Source: Anoxybacteroides voinovskiense (GTDB lineage Bacteria > Bacillota > Bacilli > Bacillales > Anoxybacillaceae). From it: a DNA stretch of 64,000 nucleotides. Under the pieces are notes generated by a model, which had not been told where the DNA came from, searched no databases, and saw only the letters and a list, made by a program, of their open reading frames with translations. How positions within the stretch are numbered: the first letter of the stretch is position 1; each line of letters begins with the position of its first letter. Made by a program: the position numbers and the translations under genes. Below, in pieces: positions 29,107 to 38,863 of the stretch. The stretch spans positions 1 to 64,000 of the forward strand of contig NZ_JACIDE010000011.1 of NCBI RefSeq assembly GCF_014196205.1, written 5' to 3'.

Positions 29107-30252
29107 ATGGCAGCGACGTATTTGCAGAAAGAGCATCATATCTTTCGTGAGGCGTTCCGAAAGTTTTTGCAAAAAGAAGCATATCCGCTTTATGACGAGT
29201 GGGAAAAACAAGGAATCATTCCACGGGAATTTTGGCGGAAAATGGGAGAGAACGGGTTTCTTTGTCCGTGGGTAGACGAAACATACGGTGGATTTGGTGC
29301 CGATTTTGGCTACTCAGTCGTCATCAACGAAGAATTAGAAAAAGTAGGATCAAGCCTTGTCGGCATCGGCTTGCATAACGATATCGTCGTTCCATATATC
29401 TCCTCATATGGAACAGAAGAGCAGAAGAAAAAATGGTTGCCAAAATGTGTGTCTGGTGAAATCGTCACCGCCATTGCGATGACCGAACCAGGAGCAGGTT
29501 CTGATTTAGCAAGTATCCAAACAACGGCGGTGAAACAAGGCGACCATTATATTGTCAACGGGCAAAAAACGTTTATTACAAACGGCATTCATGCGGATTT
29601 AGTCATCGTCGTTTGCAAAACGAACCCGAGTGCGAATCCACCGCATAAAGGCATGAGCCTCCTTGTCGTCGAAAGAGGAACGCCAGGATTTACACGCGGC
29701 CGGAAGCTAGAAAAGGTGGGATTGCATGCCCAAGATACAGCCGAGCTATTTTTTAGCGATGCAAAAGTTCCAGCGGAAAACTTGCTTGGAGAAGAAGGAA
29801 AAGGTTTTTACTATTTAATGGAAAAATTGCAGCAAGAGCGGCTCATCGTTGCGATTGCTGCGCAAACAGCGGCAGAAGTGATGTTTGACTTAACGAAACG
29901 GTATGTGAAAGAGCGTACGGCGTTTGGGAAAACGATTAGCCAATTTCAAACCGTCCAATTCCGGCTCGCAGAAATGGCGACGGAAATTGCGATCGGGCGT
30001 GCGTTTCTTGATGATGTCATCGAACAACATATCGCAGGCAAAGACGTCGTGGCAAACGTATCAATGGCGAAATGGTGGATGACGGAAATGGCAAAGCGTG
30101 TCGCTGCGGAAGGAATGCAGCTTCACGGTGGGTATGGCTATATGGAAGAGTACGAAATTGCTAGACGTTACCGCGACATTCCTGTCAGCGCTATTTACGC
30201 AGGCACGAATGAAGTGATGAAAATGATCATTGCCAAACATCTTGGATTGTAG
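29107..30252 (+). CDS. Acyl-CoA dehydrogenase
   Basis: 381 residues, 12 bases after the ligase. FAD-dependent acyl-CoA dehydrogenase: AMTEPGAGSDLASI and the second signature region QLHGGYGYMEEYEIARRYRD. The catalytic base is expected as Glu in the Y-A-G-T-N-E-V segment (SAIYAGTNEVMKMII). It introduces the 2,3-double bond of acyl-CoA and passes electrons to ETF. The gene order puts it second in the degradative operon. Confidence 0.93.
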   Translation: MAATYLQKEHHIFREAFRKFLQKEAYPLYDEWEKQGIIPREFWRKMGENGFLCPWVDETYGGFGADFGYSVVINEELEKVGSSLVGIGLHNDIVVPYISSYGTEEQKKKWLPKCVSGEIVTAIAMTEPGAGSDLASIQTTAVKQGDHYIVNGQKTFITNGIHADLVIVVCKTNPSANPPHKGMSLLVVERGTPGFTRGRKLEKVGLHAQDTAELFFSDAKVPAENLLGEEGKGFYYLMEKLQQERLIVAIAAQTAAEVMFDLTKRYVKERTAFGKTISQFQTVQFRLAEMATEIAIGRAFLDDVIEQHIAGKDVVANVSMAKWWMTEMAKRVAAEGMQLHGGYGYMEEYEIARRYRDIPVSAIYAGTNEVMKMIIAKHLGL

Positions 30253-30260
30253 GGGGGATT

Positions 30261-31364
30261 TTGTTGCTGGATGGAATCAAAGTGATTGATTTTTCCCATT
30301 ATCTCCCCGGGCCGTTTGCGAGCCTTCGTTTAGCAGATTTAGGGGCGGAAGTGATTAAAATCGAGCCGAAAACAGGTGACCGGATGCGGGGGCTAGCTAC
30401 TGACTCCCTTTTTGATGCGAACAATAAAAACAAAAAAAGCATCGCGCTAGATTTGAAAAATACCCGAGATGTTCAAACGGCGCAACACCTCATCCGCCAA
30501 GCCGATGTCATCATTGAAAGTTTCCGCCCCGGTGTCATGAAAAAGCTTGGACTTGGCTATGAAGAAGCAGTGGCTCTCAACCCATCGATTGTGTATTGCT
30601 CGATTAGTGGCTACGGTCAACATAGCCGATATGCGTCGTTCGGAAGCCATGACTTAAATTATATGGCGCTTTCCGGTGTTTTAGCCCAGCTGAAAGCGGA
30701 CGGCCGTCCGATTCATCCGACGATGACGTTCGCCGATCTCATCGGCAGCATGCATGTCGTCGAACAAATTACCGCTGCCTTGTATGCGCGCGAACGGACG
30801 GGGAAAGGACGTTATATAGACGTTGCGCTTGTTGATAGCTTGCTTTCGATGATGACGAACCATTTTGTATTAGAGCACGATACCGGACAAAAAAATGGCA
30901 TTCCAATATTAGCTGGCACGGTGGTGTCGTATCATTTGTATGAAACGAAAGACGGGCGGTATATGGCGCTTGCCGCGCTGGAAGGGCATTTTTGGCGCAA
31001 TTTTTGCGACGCAGTTGGCAAATCCGAATGGTACGAAGGACATCTATCGGCAGCTTGTGATGACAATCCTCTCTTTCTAGAAATAAAGCAGTTGTTTCGC
31101 GCGAAAACGTTCCAACAATGGATCGCTTTTTCGCAACAAGTCGATTGTTGCTTAACGCCGGTATTAGAAACGGATGAAGCGAAAACGTGGTTTGCAAGCG
31201 ATACGTACCGAAACATGATTCATATCGAAAATGACCGAATCGAAGTAGCGACCCGCTATGACGAACATTTTTTTACAAAACGTACACGAGCACCAAAGCT
31301 AAATGAACATGGGGGAGTGAGTGCAAATGATGAACGTTCCATTAAATATTGCGACAATGCTTGA
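30261..31364 (+). CDS. CaiB/BaiF-type CoA-transferase (family III)
   Basis: 367 residues. TTG at 30261 or 30264, both after GGGGGG. Family III CoA-transferase: DFSHYLPGPFASLRLADLGAE N-terminally, then YGQHSRYASFGSHDLNY, and the catalytic Asp expected in FADLIGSMHVVEQ near residue 160. These enzymes move CoA between acids without ATP. It offers a second way to load the operon's substrate. It overlaps the next gene by 38 bases, a clear sign of coupling. Confidence 0.9.
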   Translation: MLLDGIKVIDFSHYLPGPFASLRLADLGAEVIKIEPKTGDRMRGLATDSLFDANNKNKKSIALDLKNTRDVQTAQHLIRQADVIIESFRPGVMKKLGLGYEEAVALNPSIVYCSISGYGQHSRYASFGSHDLNYMALSGVLAQLKADGRPIHPTMTFADLIGSMHVVEQITAALYARERTGKGRYIDVALVDSLLSMMTNHFVLEHDTGQKNGIPILAGTVVSYHLYETKDGRYMALAALEGHFWRNFCDAVGKSEWYEGHLSAACDDNPLFLEIKQLFRAKTFQQWIAFSQQVDCCLTPVLETDEAKTWFASDTYRNMIHIENDRIEVATRYDEHFFTKRTRAPKLNEHGGVSANDERSIKYCDNA

Positions 31365-32934
31365 ACGGGCAGAAATGTTTTTTCCGAAAAAACAAGTCGT
31401 TTCGCGGATGAAGAAAGGGCTTGTCCGCCATACGTATAAAGAAATTGGCGAACGGACGAGAAAGCTTGCTAGCGCATTACGAACGCTTGGCGTCAATACA
31501 GGAGACCGCGTCGGTACATTTGCGTGGAACCATCATCGCCATCTAGAAGCGTATTTTGCCATTCCAGGCATCGGGGCAGTGTTGCATACGATTAACATTC
31601 GCCTGTCGCCGCAACATATCGCGTATATTATTAACCACGCCAACGACCGCGTGTTATTGATTGACGACGACTTATTGCCGCTCATTGAACGGGTAAAAGA
31701 CGAAATAAACGTCGAGGCGTTTATCATTATGACCGATGAACCGACGCTTCCGGAGACGACGCTTGCGCCCGTTTATCATTATGAGGAATTGTTACAACAA
31801 GCCGAACCGATTTCATTTGTCAAAGATATCGACGAACATCATCCTGCTGGCATGTGCTATACGTCCGCGACAACTGGGAATCCGAAGGGCGTATTATACT
31901 CCCATCGCGGCATCGTTCTCCATAGCATGGCGCTAGGGCTTGCTGATAGTGCGGCACTATCGGAATCGGATGTGGCACTGCCAGTCGTGCCGATGTTTCA
32001 TGCGAATGCGTGGGGCTTGCCGTTTGCCGCCGTTTGGTTTGGGACGACGCTTGTCATGCCGGGAGCGGCATTTACACCGAAAATATTAGCCGAACTGATG
32101 GAGCAAGAGAAAGTGACGCTTGCCGCTGGTGTGCCGACCGTTTGGCTTGGCTTATTGAACGAGCTGGAGAAAGGTTCATATGATTTGCGCAGCGTAACGC
32201 GCATTTTATGTGGCGGTTCAGCAGCGCCGAAAGGAATGATTCGCGCCTTTGAAGAAAAATACGGCATCCCGTTCGTGCACGCATACGGCATGACGGAAAC
32301 GAGTCCGCTTGTCGTCTTGTCGCGTCTAAAAAGCTACCAGCAGCACGTATCGAACGAAGAAAAATTGGACATCCGTGCGAAGCAAGGATTTCTTGTCCCT
32401 GGGGTAGAAATGAAAGTGATTGGCAAAGACGGCGAAGTAGCATGGAATGGAGCAGAAATGGGCGAACTATGCTTGCGCGGTCCGTGGATTGCCGACGAAT
32501 ACTACAACGATGAACGAAGCAAAGACGCGTTTCGCGATGGGTGGCTATATACAGGCGATGTCGTCACCGTCGATGAGGAAGGATTTATTAAAATTGTCGA
32601 CCGGACAAAAGACGTCATTAAAAGCGGCGGCGAATGGATTTCGTCTGTCGATTTAGAAAATGCGCTGATGGCGCATGAAGCGGTGTTTGAAGCAGCGGTT
32701 GTTGCTGTGCCACACCCAGAGTGGCAAGAGCGACCGATCGCTTGCGTTGTAGTGAAGGAAGGAAAACATGTGACAAAAGAGGAACTATACGACTTTTTAC
32801 GTCCGCAATTTGCGAAATGGTGGTTGCCGGATGAGATCGTCTTTATGAACGAAATTCCGAAAACAAGTGTAGGAAAATTTTTAAAAATGAAATTACGTGA
32901 ACAATTGCGCGATTATTTTACGAATGTTCAATAG
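31327..32934 (+). CDS. Medium/long-chain acyl-CoA synthetase (AMP-forming), second of the operon
   Basis: 535 residues from ATG 31327 (GGGGGAGTG 7 bases before; ATG 31330 is an alternative). ANL motifs: YTSATTGNPKGVLYSHRG (SAT instead of the usual SGT, as in AlkK/FadD-like ligases), HAYGMTETSP, WLYTGDVVTVDEEGF, and KTSVGKFLKMKLRE with the catalytic Lys. Two distinct ligases in one operon suggests two substrates or a ligase plus CoA-transferase shuttle. Confidence 0.9.
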   Translation: MMNVPLNIATMLERAEMFFPKKQVVSRMKKGLVRHTYKEIGERTRKLASALRTLGVNTGDRVGTFAWNHHRHLEAYFAIPGIGAVLHTINIRLSPQHIAYIINHANDRVLLIDDDLLPLIERVKDEINVEAFIIMTDEPTLPETTLAPVYHYEELLQQAEPISFVKDIDEHHPAGMCYTSATTGNPKGVLYSHRGIVLHSMALGLADSAALSESDVALPVVPMFHANAWGLPFAAVWFGTTLVMPGAAFTPKILAELMEQEKVTLAAGVPTVWLGLLNELEKGSYDLRSVTRILCGGSAAPKGMIRAFEEKYGIPFVHAYGMTETSPLVVLSRLKSYQQHVSNEEKLDIRAKQGFLVPGVEMKVIGKDGEVAWNGAEMGELCLRGPWIADEYYNDERSKDAFRDGWLYTGDVVTVDEEGFIKIVDRTKDVIKSGGEWISSVDLENALMAHEAVFEAAVVAVPHPEWQERPIACVVVKEGKHVTKEELYDFLRPQFAKWWLPDEIVFMNEIPKTSVGKFLKMKLREQLRDYFTNVQ

Positions 32935-32945
32935 GAGGAGTAACG

Positions 32946-33791
32946 ATGCAAATCATTGCAGTCATCGGTGCTGGATTGATGGGAAGCGGCATTGCCCAAT
33001 CGCTAGCGATGGGCGGAAAAACGGTTTATTTATACGATATTTCCGAAGCGGCGCTTGAAAAAGGAATGCAGTCGATTCAAAAAAGCCTTGCTCGTTTTGT
33101 AAAGGCTGGCAAATTACAAGAACAAGAGGCAACGGCTATTCTTGCTCGCATTCAAACCGAAACGAACTTGCAAGAAGCAGTAAAAGAAGCGGACGTTGTC
33201 ATCGAAGCAGTGCCAGAACATTTGCCGCTCAAAAAACAAGTGTTTGAACAGCTTGACCGTTATGCGAAACAAGAAGCAATTTTAGCGACAAATACGTCGG
33301 AATTAAGCGTCACCGCAATTGCCGCAGCGACCAAACGTCCGAGCCAAGTCGTCGGCATGCATTGGTTTAATCCGGCGCCAGTCATGAAGCTCATTGAAAT
33401 CGTAAAAGGAGTAGAAACATCGGAACAAACGATTGAAGCAATTCAACAACTGTCGGAATCTATCGGCAAAGAAACGGTCATCGTAAAAGATATGCAAGGA
33501 TTTGTGACAACAAGAGCGATCGCGGCACATATGATTGAATGCATTCGCATGTATGAAGAAGGAGTTGCCTCCGCTGAACATATTGACAAAGCGATTCGCC
33601 TCGGGCTGAATTACCCGATGGGACCGCTTGAGCTTGCCGATTTAGTCGGGTTAGATACGATGCTATTTGTCAGTGAAAATATGACAGAAGCATATGGCGA
33701 CCGGTTCCGCCCGCCACAAACACTTCGTAAACTTGTTGAAGCAGGGCATCTCGGCCGAAAAACAGGCAAAGGATTTTACACATATCAATGA
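32946..33791 (+). CDS. 3-hydroxyacyl-CoA (3-hydroxybutyryl-CoA) dehydrogenase
   Basis: 281 residues, the stand-alone short form. The NAD-binding Rossmann motif is GAGLMGSGIAQSLA at residues 8-21; the catalytic His is in MHWFNPAPVMKLIEIV near 140; the C-terminal domain has NYPMGPLELADLVGLD. It oxidises L-3-hydroxyacyl-CoA to 3-oxoacyl-CoA. GGAGGAG precedes the ATG. Its 3' end overlaps the possible upstream start of the thiolase. Confidence 0.94.
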   Translation: MQIIAVIGAGLMGSGIAQSLAMGGKTVYLYDISEAALEKGMQSIQKSLARFVKAGKLQEQEATAILARIQTETNLQEAVKEADVVIEAVPEHLPLKKQVFEQLDRYAKQEAILATNTSELSVTAIAAATKRPSQVVGMHWFNPAPVMKLIEIVKGVETSEQTIEAIQQLSESIGKETVIVKDMQGFVTTRAIAAHMIECIRMYEEGVASAEHIDKAIRLGLNYPMGPLELADLVGLDTMLFVSENMTEAYGDRFRPPQTLRKLVEAGHLGRKTGKGFYTYQ

Positions 33792-33805
33792 AAGAAGGGG
33801 AAGAA

Positions 33806-34963
33806 ATGCGAGAAGTGGTGATTGTCGAAGCGGTACGCACTCCTGTTGGCAAGCGAAACGGGGTGTTTCGCGATAAACATCCTGTTCACTTAGCAGCTGT
33901 GGCGCTCGATGAAGTCGTGAGACGAGCGGGGATTGAAAAACAGCTAGTCGAAGATATTGTCATGGGATGCGTGACACCGATTGGCGAACAAGGCTATAAT
34001 ATTGGCCGGTTAGCGGCATTAGAGGCAGGCTTCCCGGTGGAAGTACCGGCGGTGCAAATCAACCGGATGTGCGGTTCGGGCCAACAAGCAATTCATTTCG
34101 CTGCCCAAGAAATTAAATCAGGCGATATGAATATTACGATTGCGGCTGGTGTCGAAAGCATGACGAAAGTGCCGATTTTAAGCGACGGAAACGAGCGAAC
34201 GATTCCACCGTCGCTCCATGAAAAGTACGAATTCGTTCACCAAGGCGTTTCTGCGGAACTGATTGCCGAAAAATACGGATTGACAAGAGAACAGTTAGAC
34301 GAATATGCGTATGAAAGCCATCAACGGGCGCTTCGGGCGCAAGCGGAAGGTCGTTTCACCGAAGAAATCATACCCGTCAACGGGCTTGATAAAGACGGCA
34401 ACGATATCATCATAACAGCCGACGAAGGACCGCGCCAAGATACATCGCTTGAAGCGTTGGCAGCGTTGAAGCCGGTCTTTAAACAAAACGGAAAAATTAC
34501 TGCCGGCAATGCGAGCCAAATGAGCGATGGCGCAGCGGCGGCGCTACTGATGGAGCGCGAAACAGCGCTTCGCCTCGGCTTGAAGCCGAAAGCAAAAATC
34601 GTCGCCCAAACGGTCGTCGGCTCCGACCCGACATACATGTTGGACGGCGTTATTCCGGCGACGAAAAAAGTATTGCAACAAGCGAACCTCACGATTGACG
34701 ATATCGACCTTGTGGAAATTAACGAAGCGTTCGCGCCTGTCGTTCTCGCCTGGCAAAAAGAAATCGGTGCACCGCTTTCGAAAGTGAACGTCAACGGCGG
34801 CGCCATTGCCTTAGGTCATCCGCTTGGGGCAACGGGTGTGAAACTGATGACATCGCTCGTTCACGAACTCGAACGACGAAAGGGGCGCTACGGCTTATTA
34901 ACGATTTGCATCGGACACGGCATGTCAACTGCGACTATTGTCGAGCGGTGGGAAGGATCGTGA
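33806..34963 (+). CDS. Acetyl-CoA acyltransferase (thiolase)
   Basis: 385 residues from ATG 33806 (GAAGGGGAAG before it; an ATG at 33788 overlaps the previous stop). The nucleophilic Cys is in NRMCGSGQQAIHF near residue 86, His in LGHPLGATG, and the second Cys in TICIGHGMST, where the usual CxGGG reads CIGHG, a variant seen in some bacillar thiolases. It cleaves 3-oxoacyl-CoA to acetyl-CoA, or condenses in reverse. Last gene of the operon. Confidence 0.93.
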   Translation: MREVVIVEAVRTPVGKRNGVFRDKHPVHLAAVALDEVVRRAGIEKQLVEDIVMGCVTPIGEQGYNIGRLAALEAGFPVEVPAVQINRMCGSGQQAIHFAAQEIKSGDMNITIAAGVESMTKVPILSDGNERTIPPSLHEKYEFVHQGVSAELIAEKYGLTREQLDEYAYESHQRALRAQAEGRFTEEIIPVNGLDKDGNDIIITADEGPRQDTSLEALAALKPVFKQNGKITAGNASQMSDGAAAALLMERETALRLGLKPKAKIVAQTVVGSDPTYMLDGVIPATKKVLQQANLTIDDIDLVEINEAFAPVVLAWQKEIGAPLSKVNVNGGAIALGHPLGATGVKLMTSLVHELERRKGRYGLLTICIGHGMSTATIVERWEGS

Positions 34964-35015
34964 GGGATGATATAGTTTTGTGAAGGTGTTTCGTGCGTAT
35001 ATACGATAATAAGAA

Positions 35016-35044
35016 AGGGTGTCCCGTTATTTTGGAGACACCCT
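35016..35044. terminator. Bidirectional terminator between thiolase and TRIC-like genes
   Basis: AGGGTGTC ... GACACCCT stem between convergent genes. The T runs are short on both sides. Confidence 0.6.
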
Positions 35045-35049
35045 CTGTT

Positions 35050-35658
35050 TCAGTTTCCCGCCTTCAATGATTTATTCGGCAATTTCCAGTTGTACGTATA
35101 TGATAAAATGCGCAATGCCGCAACGATGACAAACAATCCGTACAATCCAACCGGGGAGTCGGCGATGCCAGCTCCGACGGCGATGCCGGCTAAAATCGCC
35201 CAAGCGGCGTAAATTTCCTCGCGCAACACGAGCGGTTTTCTTCCTGCTAACACGTCGCGAATAATGCCGCCACCGCTTCCGGTCAAAACGGCTGCTACAA
35301 TCGCCGCACTGAGCGGATGGTTCATATGGACGGCATATAACGCCCCTTGAATGGCGAAGGCGGAAAGCCCAAGCGCATCAAAAAAATTCCCCCATCGCTG
35401 CCAATGTCGCAGCATTTTTTGCGGAAACAAATAAACGATCGTCATTGCTAATAGTGCCACGTGAAATAACATTCCTTGTCCCCATAGCGCCGAAACAGGG
35501 ACACCAATCAATAAATTGCGCACCGCTCCCCCGCCAAACGCCGTAACAATCCCTAAAATATAAACGCCAAGAATATCGTATTCTTCTTCCATTGCTACAA
35601 TCGCGCCGCTAATCGCAAACGCAATCGTACCGATAACGCTTAATACTTCCCATGTCAT
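35050..35658 (-). CDS. TRIC/UPF0126 family cation channel protein
   Basis: 202 residues from the ATG at 35658 (AGAAAGGG 8 bases before); a longer frame to 35721 lacks a ribosome site. Seven or so hydrophobic helices in two repeats with the glycine signatures GGGAVRNLLIG and GSGGGIIRDVLAG, characteristic of bacterial trimeric intracellular cation channel homologues (UPF0126). K+-type conductance is known for prokaryotic TRICs; the role here is not defined. Transcribed against its neighbours. Confidence 0.88.
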   Translation of the reverse strand: MTWEVLSVIGTIAFAISGAIVAMEEEYDILGVYILGIVTAFGGGAVRNLLIGVPVSALWGQGMLFHVALLAMTIVYLFPQKMLRHWQRWGNFFDALGLSAFAIQGALYAVHMNHPLSAAIVAAVLTGSGGGIIRDVLAGRKPLVLREEIYAAWAILAGIAVGAGIADSPVGLYGLFVIVAALRILSYTYNWKLPNKSLKAGN

Positions 35659-35805
35659 CCGCAAAACCCTTTCTTTCGTCTGTATCGTAACCATTTTAGG
35701 AGGAATGGGCGGGAAAATCAATTATTTTGGAAAGATAGCGATTGGAAGAAAGATTTGGTATGATGAAGAAAGACGTATGTCGCGACAACGAAAGAAGGTG
35801 AACAT

Positions 35806-37050
35806 TTGAAAGAAAAAGTTATCACGGTCGGCTGCCAATTGCCACATGTCGACGATGAGCGGTTTTCGTATTCGCTAGAAGAGCTTGCTTCGCTCGTTCA
35901 TACGGCAAATGGGGAGGTAGTCATAAGTCTTACGCAAAAACGGGACACGATTCATCCGGCGACATATATCGGCAAAGGGAAAGTGGAAGAGCTTGTTCGG
36001 CTTGTTGAACAGTTTGAACCAGACGTCGTCATTTTTAATGACGAACTGTCGCCAAGCCAAAACCGCAACTTGACAAAGTTATTAAACGTGCGCGTCATTG
36101 ACCGGACGCAGCTTATTTTAGACATTTTTGCAAGCCGCGCCCGCTCAAAAGAAGGAAAATTGCAAGTCGAGCTTGCCCAGTTACAATACATCTTGCCGCG
36201 CTTAAGTGGACAAGGCGCAGAACTTTCGCGATTAGGCGGTGGAATTGGAACGAGAGGACCGGGGGAAACGAAGCTAGAAACAGACCGCCGTCATATTCGC
36301 CGCCGCATTGACGAAATTAAAGCGCAGCTCAAAGCGGTCGTCGAACATCGCGAACGGTATCGCGAGCGGCGAAAGAAAAATGCGGCGTTTCAAATCGCGC
36401 TAGTTGGCTACACAAACGCTGGCAAATCAACGCTTTTTAACCGGCTCACGAACGCGGATGCGTTTGAAGAAAATTTATTGTTTGCCACCTTAGACCCGCT
36501 CACAAGAAAGCTTGTGCTGCCAAGCGGCTATACCGCGCTTTTGACGGATACGGTCGGCTTTATTCAAGACTTGCCGACAACGCTAGTCGCCGCGTTTCGT
36601 TCGACGTTAGAAGAAGTGAAAGAAGCCGATTTTATTTTACATATTGTCGATTCGTCAAATCCGGACTATATTCAACATGAACAAACCGTTTACCGCTTGC
36701 TTGAGGAGTTGGAGGCGACGTCCATTCCGATTGCGACCGTTTATAACAAGCGTGACATCGCCCTTCCAACCTTTGTGCCAAGCCCGAAGACCGATTATAT
36801 GTTAGTGAGTGCGTTTCATGAACAAGACGTCCAAAACTTGCGCAACTTTATTGAAGAAAAAATGACAGAAGCGATGGAACGTTACGATGTGGCGATTCCA
36901 GCGTCTGCAGGAAAATTGCTCGCGCAGCTAAAAGCGGAAACGATTGTACGGGAAATGTATTTCAATGAACAAAGCGGCACGTATGAATGTGGCGGCTACC
37001 TATTGCCAGAGCATCCACTTTTGTTACAACTAAGAACATACAACAAATAG
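35806..37050 (+). CDS. hflX: GTPase HflX
   Basis: 414 residues from TTG 35806 after AAGAAGGTG. The N-terminal HflX domain includes [18 protein letters not shown], preceded by SPSQNRNL; the G domain has G1 GYTNAGKST near residue 202, G3 [10 protein letters not shown] and G4 YNKRDIA. HflX binds the 50S subunit and splits stalled ribosomes after heat or antibiotic stress. It precedes ynbB and glnRA as in Bacillus. Confidence 0.95.
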   Translation: MKEKVITVGCQLPHVDDERFSYSLEELASLVHTANGEVVISLTQKRDTIHPATYIGKGKVEELVRLVEQFEPDVVIFNDELSPSQNRNLTKLLNVRVIDRTQLILDIFASRARSKEGKLQVELAQLQYILPRLSGQGAELSRLGGGIGTRGPGETKLETDRRHIRRRIDEIKAQLKAVVEHRERYRERRKKNAAFQIALVGYTNAGKSTLFNRLTNADAFEENLLFATLDPLTRKLVLPSGYTALLTDTVGFIQDLPTTLVAAFRSTLEEVKEADFILHIVDSSNPDYIQHEQTVYRLLEELEATSIPIATVYNKRDIALPTFVPSPKTDYMLVSAFHEQDVQNLRNFIEEKMTEAMERYDVAIPASAGKLLAQLKAETIVREMYFNEQSGTYECGGYLLPEHPLLLQLRTYNK

Positions 37051-37063
37051 AAAGGGTTTTGTT

Positions 37064-38332
37064 ATGTTTCAGCATTTAACACATGGAGAGAAAATTGCGA
37101 TGCTCGTCAAAGAAACCGAAGCACAAATTGCTCCGATTCACCGCGCGATTGACGAGCGCATGGATTACAATCAATATCGCGTATTACAAAGTTTTCGTCG
37201 CCATCAAGTGAGCGATGCGCATTTTATTCCATCGACAGGATATGGCTACGATGACATCGGACGTGATACGCTCGAAAAAGTGTATGCGGACGTATTCGGC
37301 GGTGAAGCAGCGCTCGTTCGCCCGCAAATTATTTCTGGCACGCACGCGATTACCATTGCCTTATTCGGCATTTTACGTCCAGGAGATGAGCTATTATATA
37401 TTACTGGCAAGCCGTACGATACGCTCGAGGAAATTGTCGGCATTCGCGGCAAAGGAGTTGGCTCGTTAAAAGAGTTTCATATCGGCTATCAGAGCGTACC
37501 GCTCACCCCAGAAGGAAAAGTCGATTTTGCCGCGGTCAAACAAGCGATTAACGAACGGACGAAAATGATCGGCATTCAACGCTCGAAAGGGTACGACCCG
37601 CGCCCGTCGTTTACGATTGCGGAAATCAAAGAAATGATTGATTTTGTCAAAGCGATCAAACAAGACATCGTCGTGTTTGTCGATAACTGTTACGGGGAAT
37701 TTGTCGAAGAGCAAGAGCCGTGCCATGTTGGCGCTGATTTAATTGCTGGTTCGCTTATTAAAAATCCAGGTGGCGGATTAGCGAAAACAGGAGGATATCT
37801 CGTTGGCAAACGCGAATATATCGAAATGTGTGCGTACCGGATGACATCGCCGGGAATTGGGGCAGAAGCAGGTGCCTCTTTATACAGTTTACAAGAAATG
37901 TACCAAGGCTTTTTCCTTGCCCCACATATCGTCGGACAAGCGTTAAAAGGGGCGGTATTTACCGCGGCAATGCTCGAACGGCTCGGCATGAACACCTTTC
38001 CGTCGTGGGATGCAGTGCGCACGGATTTAATTCAATCGGTGCAGTTTGACGATGCGGAACAAATGATTGCGTTTTGCCAAGCAATTCAATTTGCTTCACC
38101 GGTCAATGCGCACTTTACCCCATACCCGAACTACATGCCAGGCTATGAAGATGACGTCATTATGGCAGCAGGGACGTTTGTGCAAGGGGCGAGCATCGAG
38201 CTATCGGCGGATGGACCGATTCGTCCACCGTATGTCGCGTACGTGCAAGGAGGATTGACGTATTCCCACGTCAAAATTGCGATTTGCACCGCCATTGACA
38301 AGCTCATTGAAAAGCAACTGATTTCTTTGTGA
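37064..38332 (+). CDS. ynbB: YnbB, PLP-dependent methionine gamma-lyase family protein
   Basis: 422 residues. A fold type I PLP enzyme of the 'aluminium resistance/methionine gamma-lyase-like' family: PSTGYGYDDIGRDTLE N-terminally, VFVDNCYGEFVE (cofactor-binding Asp), and the PLP Lys in LIKNPGGGLAKTGGY near residue 230. The true substrate in bacilli is not settled. Fourteen bases after hflX and upstream of the glnR promoter. Confidence 0.92.
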   Translation: MFQHLTHGEKIAMLVKETEAQIAPIHRAIDERMDYNQYRVLQSFRRHQVSDAHFIPSTGYGYDDIGRDTLEKVYADVFGGEAALVRPQIISGTHAITIALFGILRPGDELLYITGKPYDTLEEIVGIRGKGVGSLKEFHIGYQSVPLTPEGKVDFAAVKQAINERTKMIGIQRSKGYDPRPSFTIAEIKEMIDFVKAIKQDIVVFVDNCYGEFVEEQEPCHVGADLIAGSLIKNPGGGLAKTGGYLVGKREYIEMCAYRMTSPGIGAEAGASLYSLQEMYQGFFLAPHIVGQALKGAVFTAAMLERLGMNTFPSWDAVRTDLIQSVQFDDAEQMIAFCQAIQFASPVNAHFTPYPNYMPGYEDDVIMAAGTFVQGASIELSADGPIRPPYVAYVQGGLTYSHVKIAICTAIDKLIEKQLISL

Positions 38333-38349
38333 GGAATTATAACGTTTTA

Positions 38350-38378
38350 TTGACATATTATCTAACAAATAATAAAAT
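38350..38378 (+). promoter_or_regulatory. glnRA promoter with GlnR/TnrA box
   Basis: TTGACA (38350-38355), 17 bp, TAAAAT (38373-38378). Overlapping the -35, TGACATATTATCTAACA (38351-38367) fits the GlnR/TnrA box TGTnA-N7-TnACA with one mismatch. This placement lets GlnR repress its own operon under nitrogen excess. Confidence 0.75.
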
Positions 38379-38410
38379 AAAAGTACTCGAATAATAAGGA
38401 GGAATTTGAC

Positions 38411-38812
38411 ATGAGTAGCAACATCCGCCGTTCAATGCCGTTGTTTCCGATTGGCATTGTCATGCAGCTCACTGAGTTGTCTGCTCGTCAAATCCGCTAC
38501 TATGAAGAACACGGCCTTGTATCTCCTGCACGAACAGAAGGCAATCGCCGCCTCTTTTCGTTTAACGACGTCGATCGCCTTCTAGAAATTAAAGATTTAA
38601 TTGATCAAGGGGTTAACTTGGCCGGCATCAAACAAATTTTCGCCTCTCGTCAAGCATTCCAACAAGAACCGACAGAGAAAGTCGAAAAAGTTGTCAAACA
38701 ACAACTATCGGACGAAGAGTTGCGAAAATTGTTGCGAGCGGAGTTGATACAAGCAGGTCGCTTCAATCGCGCTTCGCTTCGCCAAGGCGACATCGCCCGG
38801 TTTTTCCACTAA
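38411..38812 (+). CDS. glnR: MerR-family nitrogen repressor GlnR
   Basis: 133 residues. The winged-helix MerR domain ([20 protein letters not shown]) at about residues 18-85 is followed by a short C-terminal tail of the type through which feedback-inhibited glutamine synthetase activates GlnR. The ATG follows AAGGAGG. Cotranscribed with glnA from the promoter at 38350, which carries a GlnR box. Confidence 0.96.
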   Translation: MSSNIRRSMPLFPIGIVMQLTELSARQIRYYEEHGLVSPARTEGNRRLFSFNDVDRLLEIKDLIDQGVNLAGIKQIFASRQAFQQEPTEKVEKVVKQQLSDEELRKLLRAELIQAGRFNRASLRQGDIARFFH

Positions 38813-38863
38813 GTTCGCTATGTTTTTCATATAAAACTTTTTAACAAATTGGGAGGGTTTTTA

